Both the position numbers and the translations under genes were made by a program. Below are positions 7,411-18,110 of a DNA stretch of 36,459 nt, piece after piece. The stretch is taken from contig CAJUDT010000013.1 of assembly GCA_910585415.1 (NCBI GenBank), positions 1-36,459 of the forward strand, given 5' to 3'. This DNA comes from an uncultured Flavonifractor sp. (GTDB lineage: Bacteria > Bacillota > Clostridia > Oscillospirales > Oscillospiraceae). Each line of letters opens with the position of its first letter. Positions within the stretch are counted from its first letter, which is position 1. The notes under the pieces are model-generated. The model ran no database searches and was not told the origin of the DNA. It saw only the letters and a list, made by a program, of their open reading frames with translations.

Positions 7411-8583
7411 GTGAAAAAAGCGCTGATTTCTAAAGCGGAAGCTCTTGCGCCCCAGCTCTGCCAGCTGTCTGACTATATCTGGGCACACCCGGAGGTGGGC
7501 TACCACGAGGAAGAGGCATGCCGGGTGCTGACCCAAAGGCTGGCCCAGGACGGATTTCAGGTGGAGACCGGCGTGGGCGGACTGCCCACCGCTTTCCGGG
7601 CGGTGTACCAGCAGGGCCAGGGAGGGCCTTCCATCGGACTGCTGGCGGAGTATGACGCGCTCCCCGGCCTGGGGCACGGCTGCGGCCACCATATGCAGGG
7701 GCCCGCCCTGCTCCTGTGCGCGGAGGCCCTTCAGGCGGTGCTTCGGGCGCAGTCCTACCGGCTGGTGTTCTACGGCACTCCCGCCGAGGAGGTGGCCCCC
7801 GCCAAGCAGACCATGTGGGACAACGGCTGTTTTCGGGACATTGACATCGCGCTGATGGTCCATGGCTCGGTCAACACCGCCTGTGACGAGAGCTCCCTGG
7901 CCAGCATGAACTATACCGTCACCTTCCACGGCACCGCCGCCCATCCCGGCCTCTACCCGGAGCGGGGCCGCAGCGCCTTTGGGGCCCTTCAGCTGGCCTT
8001 CCATGGGATGGATATCATGCGGGCCCATGTGACCGACGATACACGCCTGCACTACGCCTGCACAGAGCCCGGCACCCCTTCCAATGGTATCCCATCGGAG
8101 GCCGCAGGCAAATTCCTCCTCCGCTGCCGCAACTCCTTCTCCTATCTTCAGGAGCTCCGGGCGCGCTTCTTTGACGTGGTCAAGGGGGCCGCGCTGATGA
8201 CCGGCACCACCTATGACATCGACGAGGGCGTGGTCTGGCCCAACAAAATTCCCGCCCTGGTGCTCAACGAAACCGTGATGTCCAATGCCGCAGAGGTGGG
8301 CTGCCCGGAGCTTGCCCCTCCCCGCGTCCGCACCGGCACCACCGACTTTGCCGCCGTCCTCCAGCATGTACCCGGCGTCTGCCTGCGCATCAAGATGGTG
8401 GACCCGCCGGTTACCTCCCATACGCCGGAGTTCGCCGCCGCAGGCAACAGCGAAATGGCGCACAACGCCATCCTGAAATCCGCCCAGGCCCTGGCCTGCT
8501 CCTGCGCCGATATCATCTGCGACCCGGAGCTGCTCCCCCGGATTCAGGCCGACTACGCCCAGCGCCAGAAGCTGGCCCAGTAA
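7411..8583 (+). CDS. M20-family metallo-amidohydrolase (AbgB / N-acyl-amino-acid hydrolase type)
   Basis: 390 residues. Binuclear-metal amidohydrolase that cleaves amide bonds of N-acylated or aminoacyl-benzoate-type substrates in the cytoplasm. Seen: WAHPEVGYHEEEA near the N-terminus, the metal-site core LLAEYDALPGLGHGCGHH (about 79-96), the catalytic/metal EE pair in TPAEEV, and a late metal His in SHTPEF. A lid/dimerisation domain lies between (FHGTAAHPGLYPERGRSAF). The start chosen is GTG at 7411, with GGAAAGGA 9 bases upstream; an upstream in-frame ATG has no support. It is divergent from the importer operon with GGTATACC sites on both sides, so it probably acts on the imported solute. 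Exact substrate unknown. Confidence 0.87.
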   Translation: MKKALISKAEALAPQLCQLSDYIWAHPEVGYHEEEACRVLTQRLAQDGFQVETGVGGLPTAFRAVYQQGQGGPSIGLLAEYDALPGLGHGCGHHMQGPALLLCAEALQAVLRAQSYRLVFYGTPAEEVAPAKQTMWDNGCFRDIDIALMVHGSVNTACDESSLASMNYTVTFHGTAAHPGLYPERGRSAFGALQLAFHGMDIMRAHVTDDTRLHYACTEPGTPSNGIPSEAAGKFLLRCRNSFSYLQELRARFFDVVKGAALMTGTTYDIDEGVVWPNKIPALVLNETVMSNAAEVGCPELAPPRVRTGTTDFAAVLQHVPGVCLRIKMVDPPVTSHTPEFAAAGNSEMAHNAILKSAQALACSCADIICDPELLPRIQADYAQRQKLAQ

Positions 8584-8596
8584 CCCCGAAAATGGC

Positions 8597-8658
8597 GAGA
8601 CAATCCCCCTCGAACTGCGCATACCCGCGGCAGTTCGGGGGGGATTGCAGATTGTCTC
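8597..8658. terminator. Long hairpin between convergent amidohydrolase genes
   Basis: An 18-bp stem (8601-8618 paired with 8630-8647, one G-T pair, 11-nt loop), flanked by a second repeat GAGACAAT (8597-8604) / ATTGTCTC (8651-8658). It sits between two convergent stop codons and likely ends transcription from both sides. No long T tract is present. Confidence 0.7.
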
Positions 8659-8666
8659 AAATGGAA

Positions 8667-9935
8667 TTATAGGGCTCCGGCCTGATCGACGACCTGGCCG
8701 TCCTTCATGACAAATGCGCAGTGGGACAGCGCCTCGTGGTCCTCCAGAATGTTCCGGTCCCAGCCCGCCAAATCCGCCAGCTGACCCGGCGCAATCGTCC
8801 CCAGCTCCGGCCGGCGGAGAATCCTGGCGTTGCTGCTGGTGGCCGCCCGGAGGGTGCGCAGGGCTGGAATCCCGCTGTCCCGCCACGCCTTGAACTCCCG
8901 CCAGCACTCGTAATTGGGGTACAGGCTGACAATATCGGTGCCATAGCCCACCAGGAGCCCGGTGTGAAGGATGGCGTCCACCAGCACCTTTCTCCCCTGG
9001 CGGAGCTGGGCGGCATACCGCAGCAGCTTTGCCCGAAATTCCGGCGGCTTTCGTTCCAGCATCGCCTGATCCTCCCGGATAATCTCCTCGTAGGGGACAA
9101 AGGTGGGCACCACATAGGTCCCATGGGTCAAAAGCTGCTCCAGCGCGGCCTGGTCAATCATAGACGCGTGCTCCACACCGGTGATGCCCAGCTCCGCCAG
9201 CCGGGAGACCATTTGCGCCGTGTAGACGTGGGCCGTGGTGGGCCTGCCCAAATGCCGGGCCACATCCAGCACCGCCCGGATCTCATCCTCCTCCAGCTGT
9301 ATCTCCTCCGGGCCGTCGTTGGGGGAGGCAAAGCCGCCGGTAACCATGAGCTTGACCACATCGGCCCCATATTTAATCTCCCGCCGGGCGGCGGCGCGGG
9401 CAAAATCCGCCCCATTTCCCAGGTTGGGATAGAGCCCCTGTAGGGCGTCGGCCAAGTGGGGATTGCCTCTAAAATAGGTGGACGCATCGGTGTGGCAGCC
9501 CGGCGCGGCCACGGCATGGGCGATTACCACCAGCCTGGAGGCCTGGAACAGCCCACCGTCAATGGCCCGCTTGACATCCACGGCCCCAAAAGTGGAGATT
9601 TTTCCGCCTGCGTGGCGGACGGTGGTGAAGCCCCGCCGGAGGGACTGCTTGGCATTATACAGCAGTGTCAGGGTCTTCCTTTCATCGGAGGCCAGGAAGC
9701 GGGCCCCCGGTCCCCCGGTCTGGTCCGAGCGAAAATCAAAGTGGACATGGGCGTCTATCAGGCCGGGCGTCACCGTCAGATGGCTCAAATCCAGCCGCTC
9801 TGCCCCTCTGGGGCAGGACAGCTCCCGCTCCACCCGGACAATGCGGTTGTCCCGCACTAGAATCCCCATATGGTCCAGCAGTTCTTCGTGAACCCCGTCA
9901 AACAGAGCTCCGCATCTGAGATAATACTCGCCCAT
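8667..9935 (-). CDS. Amidohydrolase-superfamily metal-dependent hydrolase (imidazolonepropionase / prolidase-like)
   Basis: 422 residues. TIM-barrel amidohydrolase: metal-binding HxH in TPGLIDAHVHFD (about 56-67), candidate carboxylated Lys in DVVKLMVTGG, metal His residues in TTAHVY and GVEHAS, and the catalytic Asp in YGTDI. The C-terminal IAPGQLADLAGWD closes the beta-sandwich typical of this superfamily. Members hydrolyse cyclic amides, Xaa-Pro-like peptides or related C-N bonds; the exact substrate is not predictable. ATG at 9935 has AAAGGAG about 10 bases upstream. It follows the GntR1 gene by 51 bases on the same strand, so regulator and hydrolase probably form one operon. Confidence 0.85.
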   Translation of the reverse strand: MGEYYLRCGALFDGVHEELLDHMGILVRDNRIVRVERELSCPRGAERLDLSHLTVTPGLIDAHVHFDFRSDQTGGPGARFLASDERKTLTLLYNAKQSLRRGFTTVRHAGGKISTFGAVDVKRAIDGGLFQASRLVVIAHAVAAPGCHTDASTYFRGNPHLADALQGLYPNLGNGADFARAAARREIKYGADVVKLMVTGGFASPNDGPEEIQLEEDEIRAVLDVARHLGRPTTAHVYTAQMVSRLAELGITGVEHASMIDQAALEQLLTHGTYVVPTFVPYEEIIREDQAMLERKPPEFRAKLLRYAAQLRQGRKVLVDAILHTGLLVGYGTDIVSLYPNYECWREFKAWRDSGIPALRTLRAATSSNARILRRPELGTIAPGQLADLAGWDRNILEDHEALSHCAFVMKDGQVVDQAGAL

Positions 9936-9986
9936 TTCAGAGGCGCTCCTTTCCCAGCCGCAGAACGAGGGGACTTCCGGTGGAGC

Positions 9987-10682
9987 TCAGTCCTCAGAAG
10001 GGGCCTGACTTTGCTCCCGTGCCTCGGCCTCCGCAAGGCGGCTGGACAGATTGACCCGCACATCGGACAGGTGCTCGTCCATGGCCTCCCGCGCTCCATC
10101 GGCATCCTGCTGCACAATCCGGTTGAAAATTGCCTCATGGGCCAGGATGGAGTTGTAGGAGATACCGCTGTTGTCGGTGGTGAACTGGCGGGAGACATCC
10201 AACAGCTCGTACAGGTTTTCATACACACTGGACAACACCGAGTTGTGGGCCGAGCGCACCAAAAGCCGGTGAAATTCATAGGAGATTTCCCGCAGCTTCT
10301 GAACACTGTCCCCATCGGTACAGGGGGTCTTTTTTGCCTCCCGCATATCCTTGATGGTCTGGTCCAGGGCAGCGATGTCCTCATCTGTGCGCCGCTGGGC
10401 GGCATAGAAGGCCGCAAAGGATTCCAGGCTGATGCGCAGCTCCAGCAAATCCATCAAAGTGTCTGCTGTGGCGGTAATGGGGAAATCCAATCTCCCAATC
10501 AAATCCTCCACCACAATGTTTTTGACATAGGTGCCGTCACCCCGGCTGCTGTCCAGCACCCCCATGTACTCCAGGATTTTCAGCGCCTCCCGAATGGGGA
10601 CGCGGCTCACATTGAACCGGGCCGCCAAATCCCGTTCCGAGGGAATGCGCTCTCCGCATTTCAGCTCCCCCCGGGTAATCAT
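9987..10682 (-). CDS. GntR-family regulator, FCD (FadR) subfamily; N-terminus apparently frameshifted (GntR1)
   Basis: 231 residues from the ATG at 10682. Winged-helix domain: IPSERDLAARFNVSRVPIREALKILEYMGVL and wing SSRGDGTYV. FCD ligand-binding domain follows, with likely metal/effector residues in EFHRLLVRSAHNSVL and HEAIFNRI. Strongly similar to the regulator at 31906-32670. From this ATG the first helix of the wHTH is missing. Reading on upstream gives GRYYEYVIESIKG in frame without any ATG, GTG or TTG start. An ATG at 10761 with AAGGG in front is one base out of frame across a run of six G. With five G the two join and the N-terminus matches its paralogue. So the gene is either frameshifted, phase-variable, or affected by a sequencing error. 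Confidence 0.85.
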   Translation of the reverse strand: MITRGELKCGERIPSERDLAARFNVSRVPIREALKILEYMGVLDSSRGDGTYVKNIVVEDLIGRLDFPITATADTLMDLLELRISLESFAAFYAAQRRTDEDIAALDQTIKDMREAKKTPCTDGDSVQKLREISYEFHRLLVRSAHNSVLSSVYENLYELLDVSRQFTTDNSGISYNSILAHEAIFNRIVQQDADGAREAMDEHLSDVRVNLSSRLAEAEAREQSQAPSED

Positions 10683-10718
10683 GCCCTTGATACTCTCAAT
10701 GACATATTCATAATAACG

Positions 10719-10724
10719 CCCCCC
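10719..10724 (-). other. Six-G run that breaks the GntR1 reading frame
   Basis: Minus-strand GGGGGG (CCCCCC on plus) separates the ribosome-binding-site-preceded ATG at 10761 from the in-frame wHTH coding sequence. Loss of one G would give a protein opening MEYGCAIESLRLWGRYYEYV, closely matching the GRYYEYVIDGIK start region of the paralogue at 31906-32670. Confidence 0.65.
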
Positions 10725-10813
10725 ATAGCCGGAGGCTTTCGATAGCGCAGCCGTATTCCATCACACCCTTCGTTTTCTTTCCGTCACAGATACGCAAACG
10801 GTTGTTTCTTTCA

Positions 10814-10823
10814 CAGTATACCA
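10814..10823 (-). promoter_or_regulatory. Extended -10 promoter / operator of GntR1
   Basis: On the minus strand TGGTATACT forms an extended -10 (TGG + TATACT) with no good -35, and at the same time a GntR-type GGTATAC site. It is about 55 bases upstream of the ATG at 10761. Autoregulation is inferred; the same arrangement occurs in front of GntR2. Confidence 0.55.
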
Positions 10824-10879
10824 CATATTCGTGTCCAATGGAAGGGCAAGATTGGAATTGTCCGCCTCATGTGCTGCCG

Positions 10880-12313
10880 TTATAGAATCCCGTGCAGTGC
10901 CTTGGCCTTACAGCGGGCCTCCTTGAGGTAGTCCCGCAGCTCGGGGCGGAACTTGGGGTGGGCGCATTGTTCAATCATCCGCTGGGCCCGCTCATAGGCG
11001 GAGAGGCCCCGCAGGTCGGCCAGGCCCTGTTCGGTGACAATGATCTCGGTGTCGTGCTCGGTGTGGTCCACGTGGGTGACATGGGGCACGATGCAGGACA
11101 GGGCGCCTCCCTTTGCCGTGGAGGCGGTGGAGAAGATGGACAGGCCGGAATTGCGGCAGTAATCCGCGCTGCCTCCCAGGCCGTTCATGATGCTCACGCC
11201 GCCGATGTGGGTGGAGTTCACGTTGCCGGCCAAATCGGCCTCAATGGCCGTATTCATGGCGATGACGCCCAAGCGGCGGATGACCTCGGGGGCATTGCTG
11301 ATCTCCTGGGGCCGCAGAATGATTTTACCACGATATTGCTCCAAGCGGGCATAAAAAGTTTCCCGGACAGCCGGAGAGATGGTCAGCGCGGTACCGCAGG
11401 CGCTCTTGACCTTGCCCGCGTCGATGAGGGCCACCACCGCATCCTGCATGACCTCGGTGTAGACGCTCAGGTTCTCCAAATCGGACTTGGCCAGACCCAT
11501 AAGCACGGCATTGGCCACGCCGCCCACGCCGGACTGGAAGGGCGGCAGCGGGTTGGGCAGCCGTCCGGCCTCCATCTCCCCCTTCAGGAAGCGGATCACG
11601 TGACTGGCAATGGCCTCCATGTCGGCGTCGGGGGCCATCAGGTTCTGGTTGACATCGGCGCCGTCGGTGTATACCACGGCCACAATCTTATCCGGGTCAC
11701 AGGGGATGTAGGGGGAGCCCACCCGGTCGTCGGGATGGACAATGGGGATGATCTGGGTATGTGGGGCCCGCTCCAGGGTCAGCACGTCGTGCATTCCCTC
11801 TACCGCAGCGGGGACGGTCTCATTGACCTCAAGAATAATCTTCTTGGCGTACTTGGCCAGAATGTCAATAATGCCCAGGGCGCAGGTGGAGATCAGGCGG
11901 CCCTGCTCGTCCACACCGGCCACCTCCAGAACGGCCACGTCGATATCGCCCAGATAGCCGTTTTTCAGCATATAGGGGACATGGCTGACGTGTGTGTCAA
12001 TATACTGCACCTTGTCCTCGTTAATCAGCGCCCGCAAATCCTTGTTGCTCTGGTAGCCGTAGCGGCGGCGGAGGACGCCGGCCCGGGCCAGCACGCCGTC
12101 CAGCTCGTCGCCCACGTTGCCGCCGGTGATGAGGGTGATACCCAGCCGCTCCCCGGCCTGGGCCCGTTTGGCCAGCTGGGCGGGGATGGCCTTGGGGTAG
12201 CCGATGGCGGTAAAGCCGCTGGCCCCTACGGTCATGCCGTCCTGAATGTAGGCGGCGGCTTGCTCTGCGGTGGTGACTTTGGCCCGAATGGCCTCGTTGC
12301 GGATACGGTCCAT
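10880..12313 (-). CDS. Acetyl-CoA hydrolase/transferase-family CoA-transferase (Cat1/ScpC type)
   Basis: 477 residues, class I CoA-transferase of the family that includes succinyl-CoA:acetate, propionyl-CoA:succinate and 4-hydroxybutyrate CoA-transferases. Seen: N-terminal GMTVGASGFTAIGYPKAIP, the probable catalytic Glu in SVYTEVMQD, the CoA-site glycine run in THIGGVSIMNGLGGSADYCRN, and the C-terminal IIVTEQGLADLRGLS signature. It moves CoA between carboxylates, conserving the thioester. AGAAAGGAAAGGA lies just before the ATG. Last gene of the fumarase - malic enzyme - thiolase operon and separated from thiolase by a 12-bp hairpin. Acetoacetate or a dicarboxylate is a plausible acceptor here, but the specificity cannot be read from sequence. 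Confidence 0.88.
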   Translation of the reverse strand: MDRIRNEAIRAKVTTAEQAAAYIQDGMTVGASGFTAIGYPKAIPAQLAKRAQAGERLGITLITGGNVGDELDGVLARAGVLRRRYGYQSNKDLRALINEDKVQYIDTHVSHVPYMLKNGYLGDIDVAVLEVAGVDEQGRLISTCALGIIDILAKYAKKIILEVNETVPAAVEGMHDVLTLERAPHTQIIPIVHPDDRVGSPYIPCDPDKIVAVVYTDGADVNQNLMAPDADMEAIASHVIRFLKGEMEAGRLPNPLPPFQSGVGGVANAVLMGLAKSDLENLSVYTEVMQDAVVALIDAGKVKSACGTALTISPAVRETFYARLEQYRGKIILRPQEISNAPEVIRRLGVIAMNTAIEADLAGNVNSTHIGGVSIMNGLGGSADYCRNSGLSIFSTASTAKGGALSCIVPHVTHVDHTEHDTEIIVTEQGLADLRGLSAYERAQRMIEQCAHPKFRPELRDYLKEARCKAKALHGIL

Positions 12314-12344
12314 AAATCCTTTCCTTTCTATTCCGAAAACAGGC

Positions 12345-12379
12345 GGTGCGGCGGCTCCATCTCAGGCAGCCGCCGCACC
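12345..12379 (-). other. Intercistronic hairpin between thiolase and CoA-transferase genes
   Basis: Perfect 12-bp stem GGTGCGGCGGCT (12345-12356) / AGCCGCCGCACC (12368-12379), 11-nt loop. No T tract on the minus strand. It may stabilise or partially attenuate the operon mRNA. Confidence 0.7.
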
Positions 12380-12408
12380 CTGCCGTGCTTTGCTGGTTTT
12401 TTGGCTGC

Positions 12409-13608
12409 TTACGGACAGAGCTCCAGAAGGGTGGCCCCGCCCTGACCGCCGCCCATGCACAGGGTGGCGATGCCGTACCGGGTCCCGGTGCGCTTCATGC
12501 CGTGGACCAGGGTGGTGAGAATACGGGCTCCCGTAGCGCCCAGGGGATGCCCCAGGGCGATGGCGCCGCCGTTGACATTGACCCGGCTCCGGTCCAGCCC
12601 CAGCTCGTTGATGACCGCCAGACTCTGGGCGGCAAAGGCCTCGTTGAGCTCGAACAGGCCGATATCCTCCAGCTTCAGGCCGGTCTTGGCCAGCACCTTC
12701 CGCACGGCGGGGACGGGGCCGATGCCCATCAGCCTCGGGTCCACGCCCACGATGGCCTGTCCCACCAGCTTCGCCATGGGCTTCACCCCCAGCTCCCGCA
12801 CCTTCTCCCCGCTCATCAGCAGCAGGGCCGCGCCGCAGTCGCTGCGTCCGCAGGAGTTGCCGGCGGTGACCTTGCCCTTCCCGTCGGTGCGGAATACCGG
12901 CTTGAGCTTGGCCAGGCCCTCCATGGTGGTGGCCCGGGGCTGCTCGTCGGTGTCAAAGACGATGGGGTCCTTTTTCCGCTGGGGAATGACCACAGGGGCG
13001 ATTTCCCCCCGGAACACCCCGGCGGCCACCGCCTCGGCGGCCCGGCGCTGGCTCTCAAAGGCAAACTCGTCCATGGCCTCCCGCTGGATTCCATAGGCCT
13101 CGGCCACGTTCTCCGCCGTGTCCCCCATGCCGAAGGCGCCATAGGCGTCCTGGGGCTGGGCCCGGCGGGCCCCCTCCACAATGGGGTCGTAGATGGCGTT
13201 GTTGCCGGTGTTGTAGCCATAGCGGGCGTTCCACAGCTCAAAGTGGGTGTCGCTCATGGCCTCCACGCCGCCGGCCACCGCCACATCCACATCTCCGCAG
13301 CGGATGTCGTTGGCCGCGCAGTGGACCGACTGCATGGAGGACCCACACTGCATCATCAGGGTGTAGGAGGGAATTTCCTCCGGGAAACCGGCCATCAGGG
13401 AAATCACGCGGGCAATGTTGGAGGCCTTGGCGTTCTGCTTCACCTGGGCAATGACCACTTCCTCCACCAGCTTGGGGTCCAGGCCGGTGCGCTCCATCAG
13501 CGCCTTGCACACCACGGCCCCCAGCTCATGGGCCTGCGCGGTCTTGAGGGTTCCCCCCATACGGCCGACGGGGGTGCGGACTGCGTCAACAATATATACT
13601 TCTTTCAT
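12409..13608 (-). CDS. Acetyl-CoA C-acetyltransferase (thiolase)
   Basis: 399 residues, full length for a degradative/biosynthetic thiolase. Nucleophilic Cys88 in MQCGSSMQSVH, NVNGGAIALGHPLGATGAR with the catalytic His, and the second Cys in LCMGGGQGG. It catalyses acetoacetyl-CoA + CoA = 2 acetyl-CoA. AGGAGG lies 8 bases before the ATG. The gene follows malic enzyme by 18 bases. Next to a CoA-transferase and near two BKACE genes that make acetoacetate, its likely role is splitting acetoacetyl-CoA, although acetoacetyl-CoA synthesis for butyrate is possible. Confidence 0.93.
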   Translation of the reverse strand: MKEVYIVDAVRTPVGRMGGTLKTAQAHELGAVVCKALMERTGLDPKLVEEVVIAQVKQNAKASNIARVISLMAGFPEEIPSYTLMMQCGSSMQSVHCAANDIRCGDVDVAVAGGVEAMSDTHFELWNARYGYNTGNNAIYDPIVEGARRAQPQDAYGAFGMGDTAENVAEAYGIQREAMDEFAFESQRRAAEAVAAGVFRGEIAPVVIPQRKKDPIVFDTDEQPRATTMEGLAKLKPVFRTDGKGKVTAGNSCGRSDCGAALLLMSGEKVRELGVKPMAKLVGQAIVGVDPRLMGIGPVPAVRKVLAKTGLKLEDIGLFELNEAFAAQSLAVINELGLDRSRVNVNGGAIALGHPLGATGARILTTLVHGMKRTGTRYGIATLCMGGGQGGATLLELCP

Positions 13609-13626
13609 GGCAAGGGACCTCCTATT

Positions 13627-14820
<1,194 letters not shown>

Positions 14821-14850
14821 GGTTGTTCATCATCCTTTCAACATTGCTCA

Positions 14851-14870
14851 TTCCACAGACGGCTGTGGAA
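14851..14870 (-). other. Small hairpin between fumC and malic enzyme genes
   Basis: 8-bp perfect stem TTCCACAG (14851-14858) / CTGTGGAA (14863-14870) with loop ACGG, in the 81-base gap. One of several intercistronic hairpins in this operon. Confidence 0.5.
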
Positions 14871-14901
14871 GGCCCCGGCCTGGCCGGTACAGGGGGGAGG
14901 C

Positions 14902-16278
<1,377 letters not shown>

Positions 16279-16305
16279 CCTGTTCTTCCTCCTTACACAT
16301 CGTTC

Positions 16306-16896
16306 CTACGCCGGATAAAGGGCGTCAATTTTCTCCAGAGCGGCCTTTCTCAGCCCGGCGTAGATGCTCCGCCCCTTGGTGTCCATGCCCACCACCAGGG
16401 GGCCGAACTCCTTGGCCTCCAGGTGCCACACGGCCTCCGGCATTCCCATCTCAAACCAGTTCACGTCCACGATCCGCTCCACCCCCTGGGCCAGCTTGGC
16501 CGCGCAGCCGGGGGCCGCCTGGAAATACACGTACCCGTATGTTTGGCAGGCCTCCACGGTGTCCTCCGCCATGCCCCCCTTGCCCAGAACCGCCTTCACC
16601 CCCAGCCGGCCTACCATGTCGGCATAGGGCTCCATGCGGATGGAGGTGGTGGGCCCAATGACGTTCAGCCGCCAGGAGCCGTCCTCGTTTTTCAGACACA
16701 CCGGACCGGCATGGAACACGGCGGAGCCGTTAAAGTCCTTGGGCAGGGGCGCTCCCCGGTCCAGCAGTCCCTGAATCTTCAGATGCGCCATGTCCCGGGC
16801 GGTAAAAATTGTGCCGCTGAGGTAGACCACGTCGCCCACGTCCAGCTTGCGCATATCCTCCTCCTTCAGCGGAGTGGATAAATGATAAACAGCCAT
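16306..16896 (-). CDS. Class I (Fe-S) fumarase-family hydro-lyase, beta subunit
   Basis: 196 residues from ATG at 16896 (MAVYHLSTPL, the usual family start). Corresponds to the C-terminal Fumerase_C domain of FumA/FumB or the beta subunit of tartrate dehydratase. Seen: VGDVVYLSGTIFTARDMAHL, the GAPLPKDFNGSAVFHAGPV segment, and GPTTSIRMEPYADM, all conserved. It forms the substrate site together with the alpha subunit just upstream. AAAGGAG is 11 bases before this ATG; an in-frame ATG at 16923 would place that sequence inside the coding region, so it is not preferred. Confidence 0.88.
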   Translation of the reverse strand: MAVYHLSTPLKEEDMRKLDVGDVVYLSGTIFTARDMAHLKIQGLLDRGAPLPKDFNGSAVFHAGPVCLKNEDGSWRLNVIGPTTSIRMEPYADMVGRLGVKAVLGKGGMAEDTVEACQTYGYVYFQAAPGCAAKLAQGVERIVDVNWFEMGMPEAVWHLEAKEFGPLVVGMDTKGRSIYAGLRKAALEKIDALYPA

Positions 16897-16926
16897 GATA
16901 CACGAATCTCCTTTCTCTGTCAATCC

Positions 16927-17829
16927 TTACAGCAGCTGCTCCACCCGGCCGCCGTCATAGATGCGCACGCCGGCCCGGCGGGCCACCCAGCAGTGGAAGT
17001 TGACGCAGACCGGGGCGATGGCGGTATGGGTGGCGGCGGTGTTGATTTTCACCGCCAGGCATACGGTGTCCCCGCCGGTACCGGCGGCGCCCAGGCCCAG
17101 GGCATTGATGTTGTCCCGCATCTCTTCCTCCAGCCGGGCCAGCATGGGGTCCGGGTTGGTGTCGTTCCACTTGCGGGTGCTGATGGCCTCCCGGCTGAGT
17201 TTACCGGCAATGTCCATCTGTCCCCCGATGCCTATCCCGATGCCGAAGGGCGGACAGGGCTTGCCCCCCGCGTTGACCGCCGTTTCCAGCACAAACCGCT
17301 TCAGGCCCTCAAAGTCCTTGTCCAGCTTCAGGGTGGCGGTGGTAAAGATTTTCATGGCGTTCCCCAGCTCCGCGCCGCAGCCCTTGAAGCTGATGATAAA
17401 GTCCACATAGTCCTGACCGGGCACATATTTGTACTCGATGTTGGGCACGCCCTTGCCAGTGTTGTTGCCCGGATTGTGCCGCGTCAGCGGGTCCACGATG
17501 CTGGGGCGCAGATAGCCCTTCTTCGTGGCCTCCGCCAGGGCCTCCTGCACCACCTCCCCGACATAGCCGGGGAAATTCCCCTCACCGTAGGTCAGCCACG
17601 TGGTGGGGTAGCCGGGGGATTGGCATACCGCCTTATCCCCCTCCTTGGCTATGCTCAGGTTCTCCAGCATGGAGGTGAGCATACTCTTGGCTGTCTCGTT
17701 GCTCTCCCGCGCCAGCGCTTCCTCCAGCAGTCCCTTTACGTCTGCCGATATCTCTGTCACCGCGCGGATGACCGCTTTATGTATGTTCGTTCGGATGATT
17801 TCCTCGTTGCCCTTCATTCCATTCACCAT
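16927..17829 (-). CDS. Class I (Fe-S) fumarase-family hydro-lyase, alpha subunit (divergent)
   Basis: 300 residues from ATG at 17829, which has GGAGG 7 bases upstream. Corresponds to the Fumerase domain of FumA or the alpha subunit of fumarate/tartrate dehydratase. Three Cys that can ligate a [4Fe-4S] cluster are visible: Cys69 (AVCQSPGYPTTW), Cys151 (FKGCGAELGNAMK) and Cys192 (KPCPPFGIGIGIGG). The first motif departs from the usual CQDTG of fumarases. With the beta subunit it would hydrate or dehydrate a C4 or related hydroxy-acid; fumarate is the default guess, but because fumC is in the same operon it may act on another substrate such as tartrate, mesaconate or a substituted malate. Confidence 0.82.
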   Translation of the reverse strand: MVNGMKGNEEIIRTNIHKAVIRAVTEISADVKGLLEEALARESNETAKSMLTSMLENLSIAKEGDKAVCQSPGYPTTWLTYGEGNFPGYVGEVVQEALAEATKKGYLRPSIVDPLTRHNPGNNTGKGVPNIEYKYVPGQDYVDFIISFKGCGAELGNAMKIFTTATLKLDKDFEGLKRFVLETAVNAGGKPCPPFGIGIGIGGQMDIAGKLSREAISTRKWNDTNPDPMLARLEEEMRDNINALGLGAAGTGGDTVCLAVKINTAATHTAIAPVCVNFHCWVARRAGVRIYDGGRVEQLL

Positions 17830-17924
17830 CCCGGCCCCTCCGGCTGCGGGTATATTCCTTCTCTTGCCCGCGCCGCTTGGGCCGCCTTTCCTGTTTTTTT
17901 CGTTTCTGGGGGGTGCAGACTGGG

Positions 17925-18001
17925 ATACTATACCGAAGCAGCAGGGTATATAACCGCCCGCGTTCCACCGCAATCCGTTTTCATCGTACGAGGTTGTATA
18001 C
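17925..18001 (-). promoter_or_regulatory. Candidate promoter and operator-like sites of the fumarase operon
   Basis: On the minus strand TTGCGG (17968-17973) and TATACC (17945-17950) are 17 bp apart. Around it lie GGTATATAACC (17945-17955), GGTATAGTAT (17925-17934, minus strand) and TTGTATACTT (GTATAC at 17996-18001). None is a perfect GGTATACC, but three related half-palindromes within 80 bp suggest GntR control. Moderate support only. Confidence 0.4.
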
Positions 18002-18052
18002 TTGCAGGCTTCAAACCACCTGACAAATGGCAGACGCGGCGCTCTCAACCGG

Positions 18053-18095
18053 CCTGCGGCCGACAGCTCCCCGGCGGGGAACCCTGTGCCGCAGG
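18053..18095 (-). other. Hairpin after the MmgE/PrpD gene
   Basis: Outer stem CCTGCGGC (18053-18060) / GCCGCAGG (18088-18095) encloses an inner TCCCC/GGGGA stem. It is just downstream of the MmgE/PrpD stop on the minus strand and before the fumarase operon. No T tract, so read-through into the fumarase genes is likely at least in part. Confidence 0.5.
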
Positions 18096-18110
18096 CGGTG
18101 GATGAGCGGC

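Noticed and set aside
8597..8658. Nested repeats between the amidohydrolase genes as a CRISPR or mobile repeat
   Set aside because: There is a single copy with inverted arms and no spacers; it fits a bidirectional terminator.
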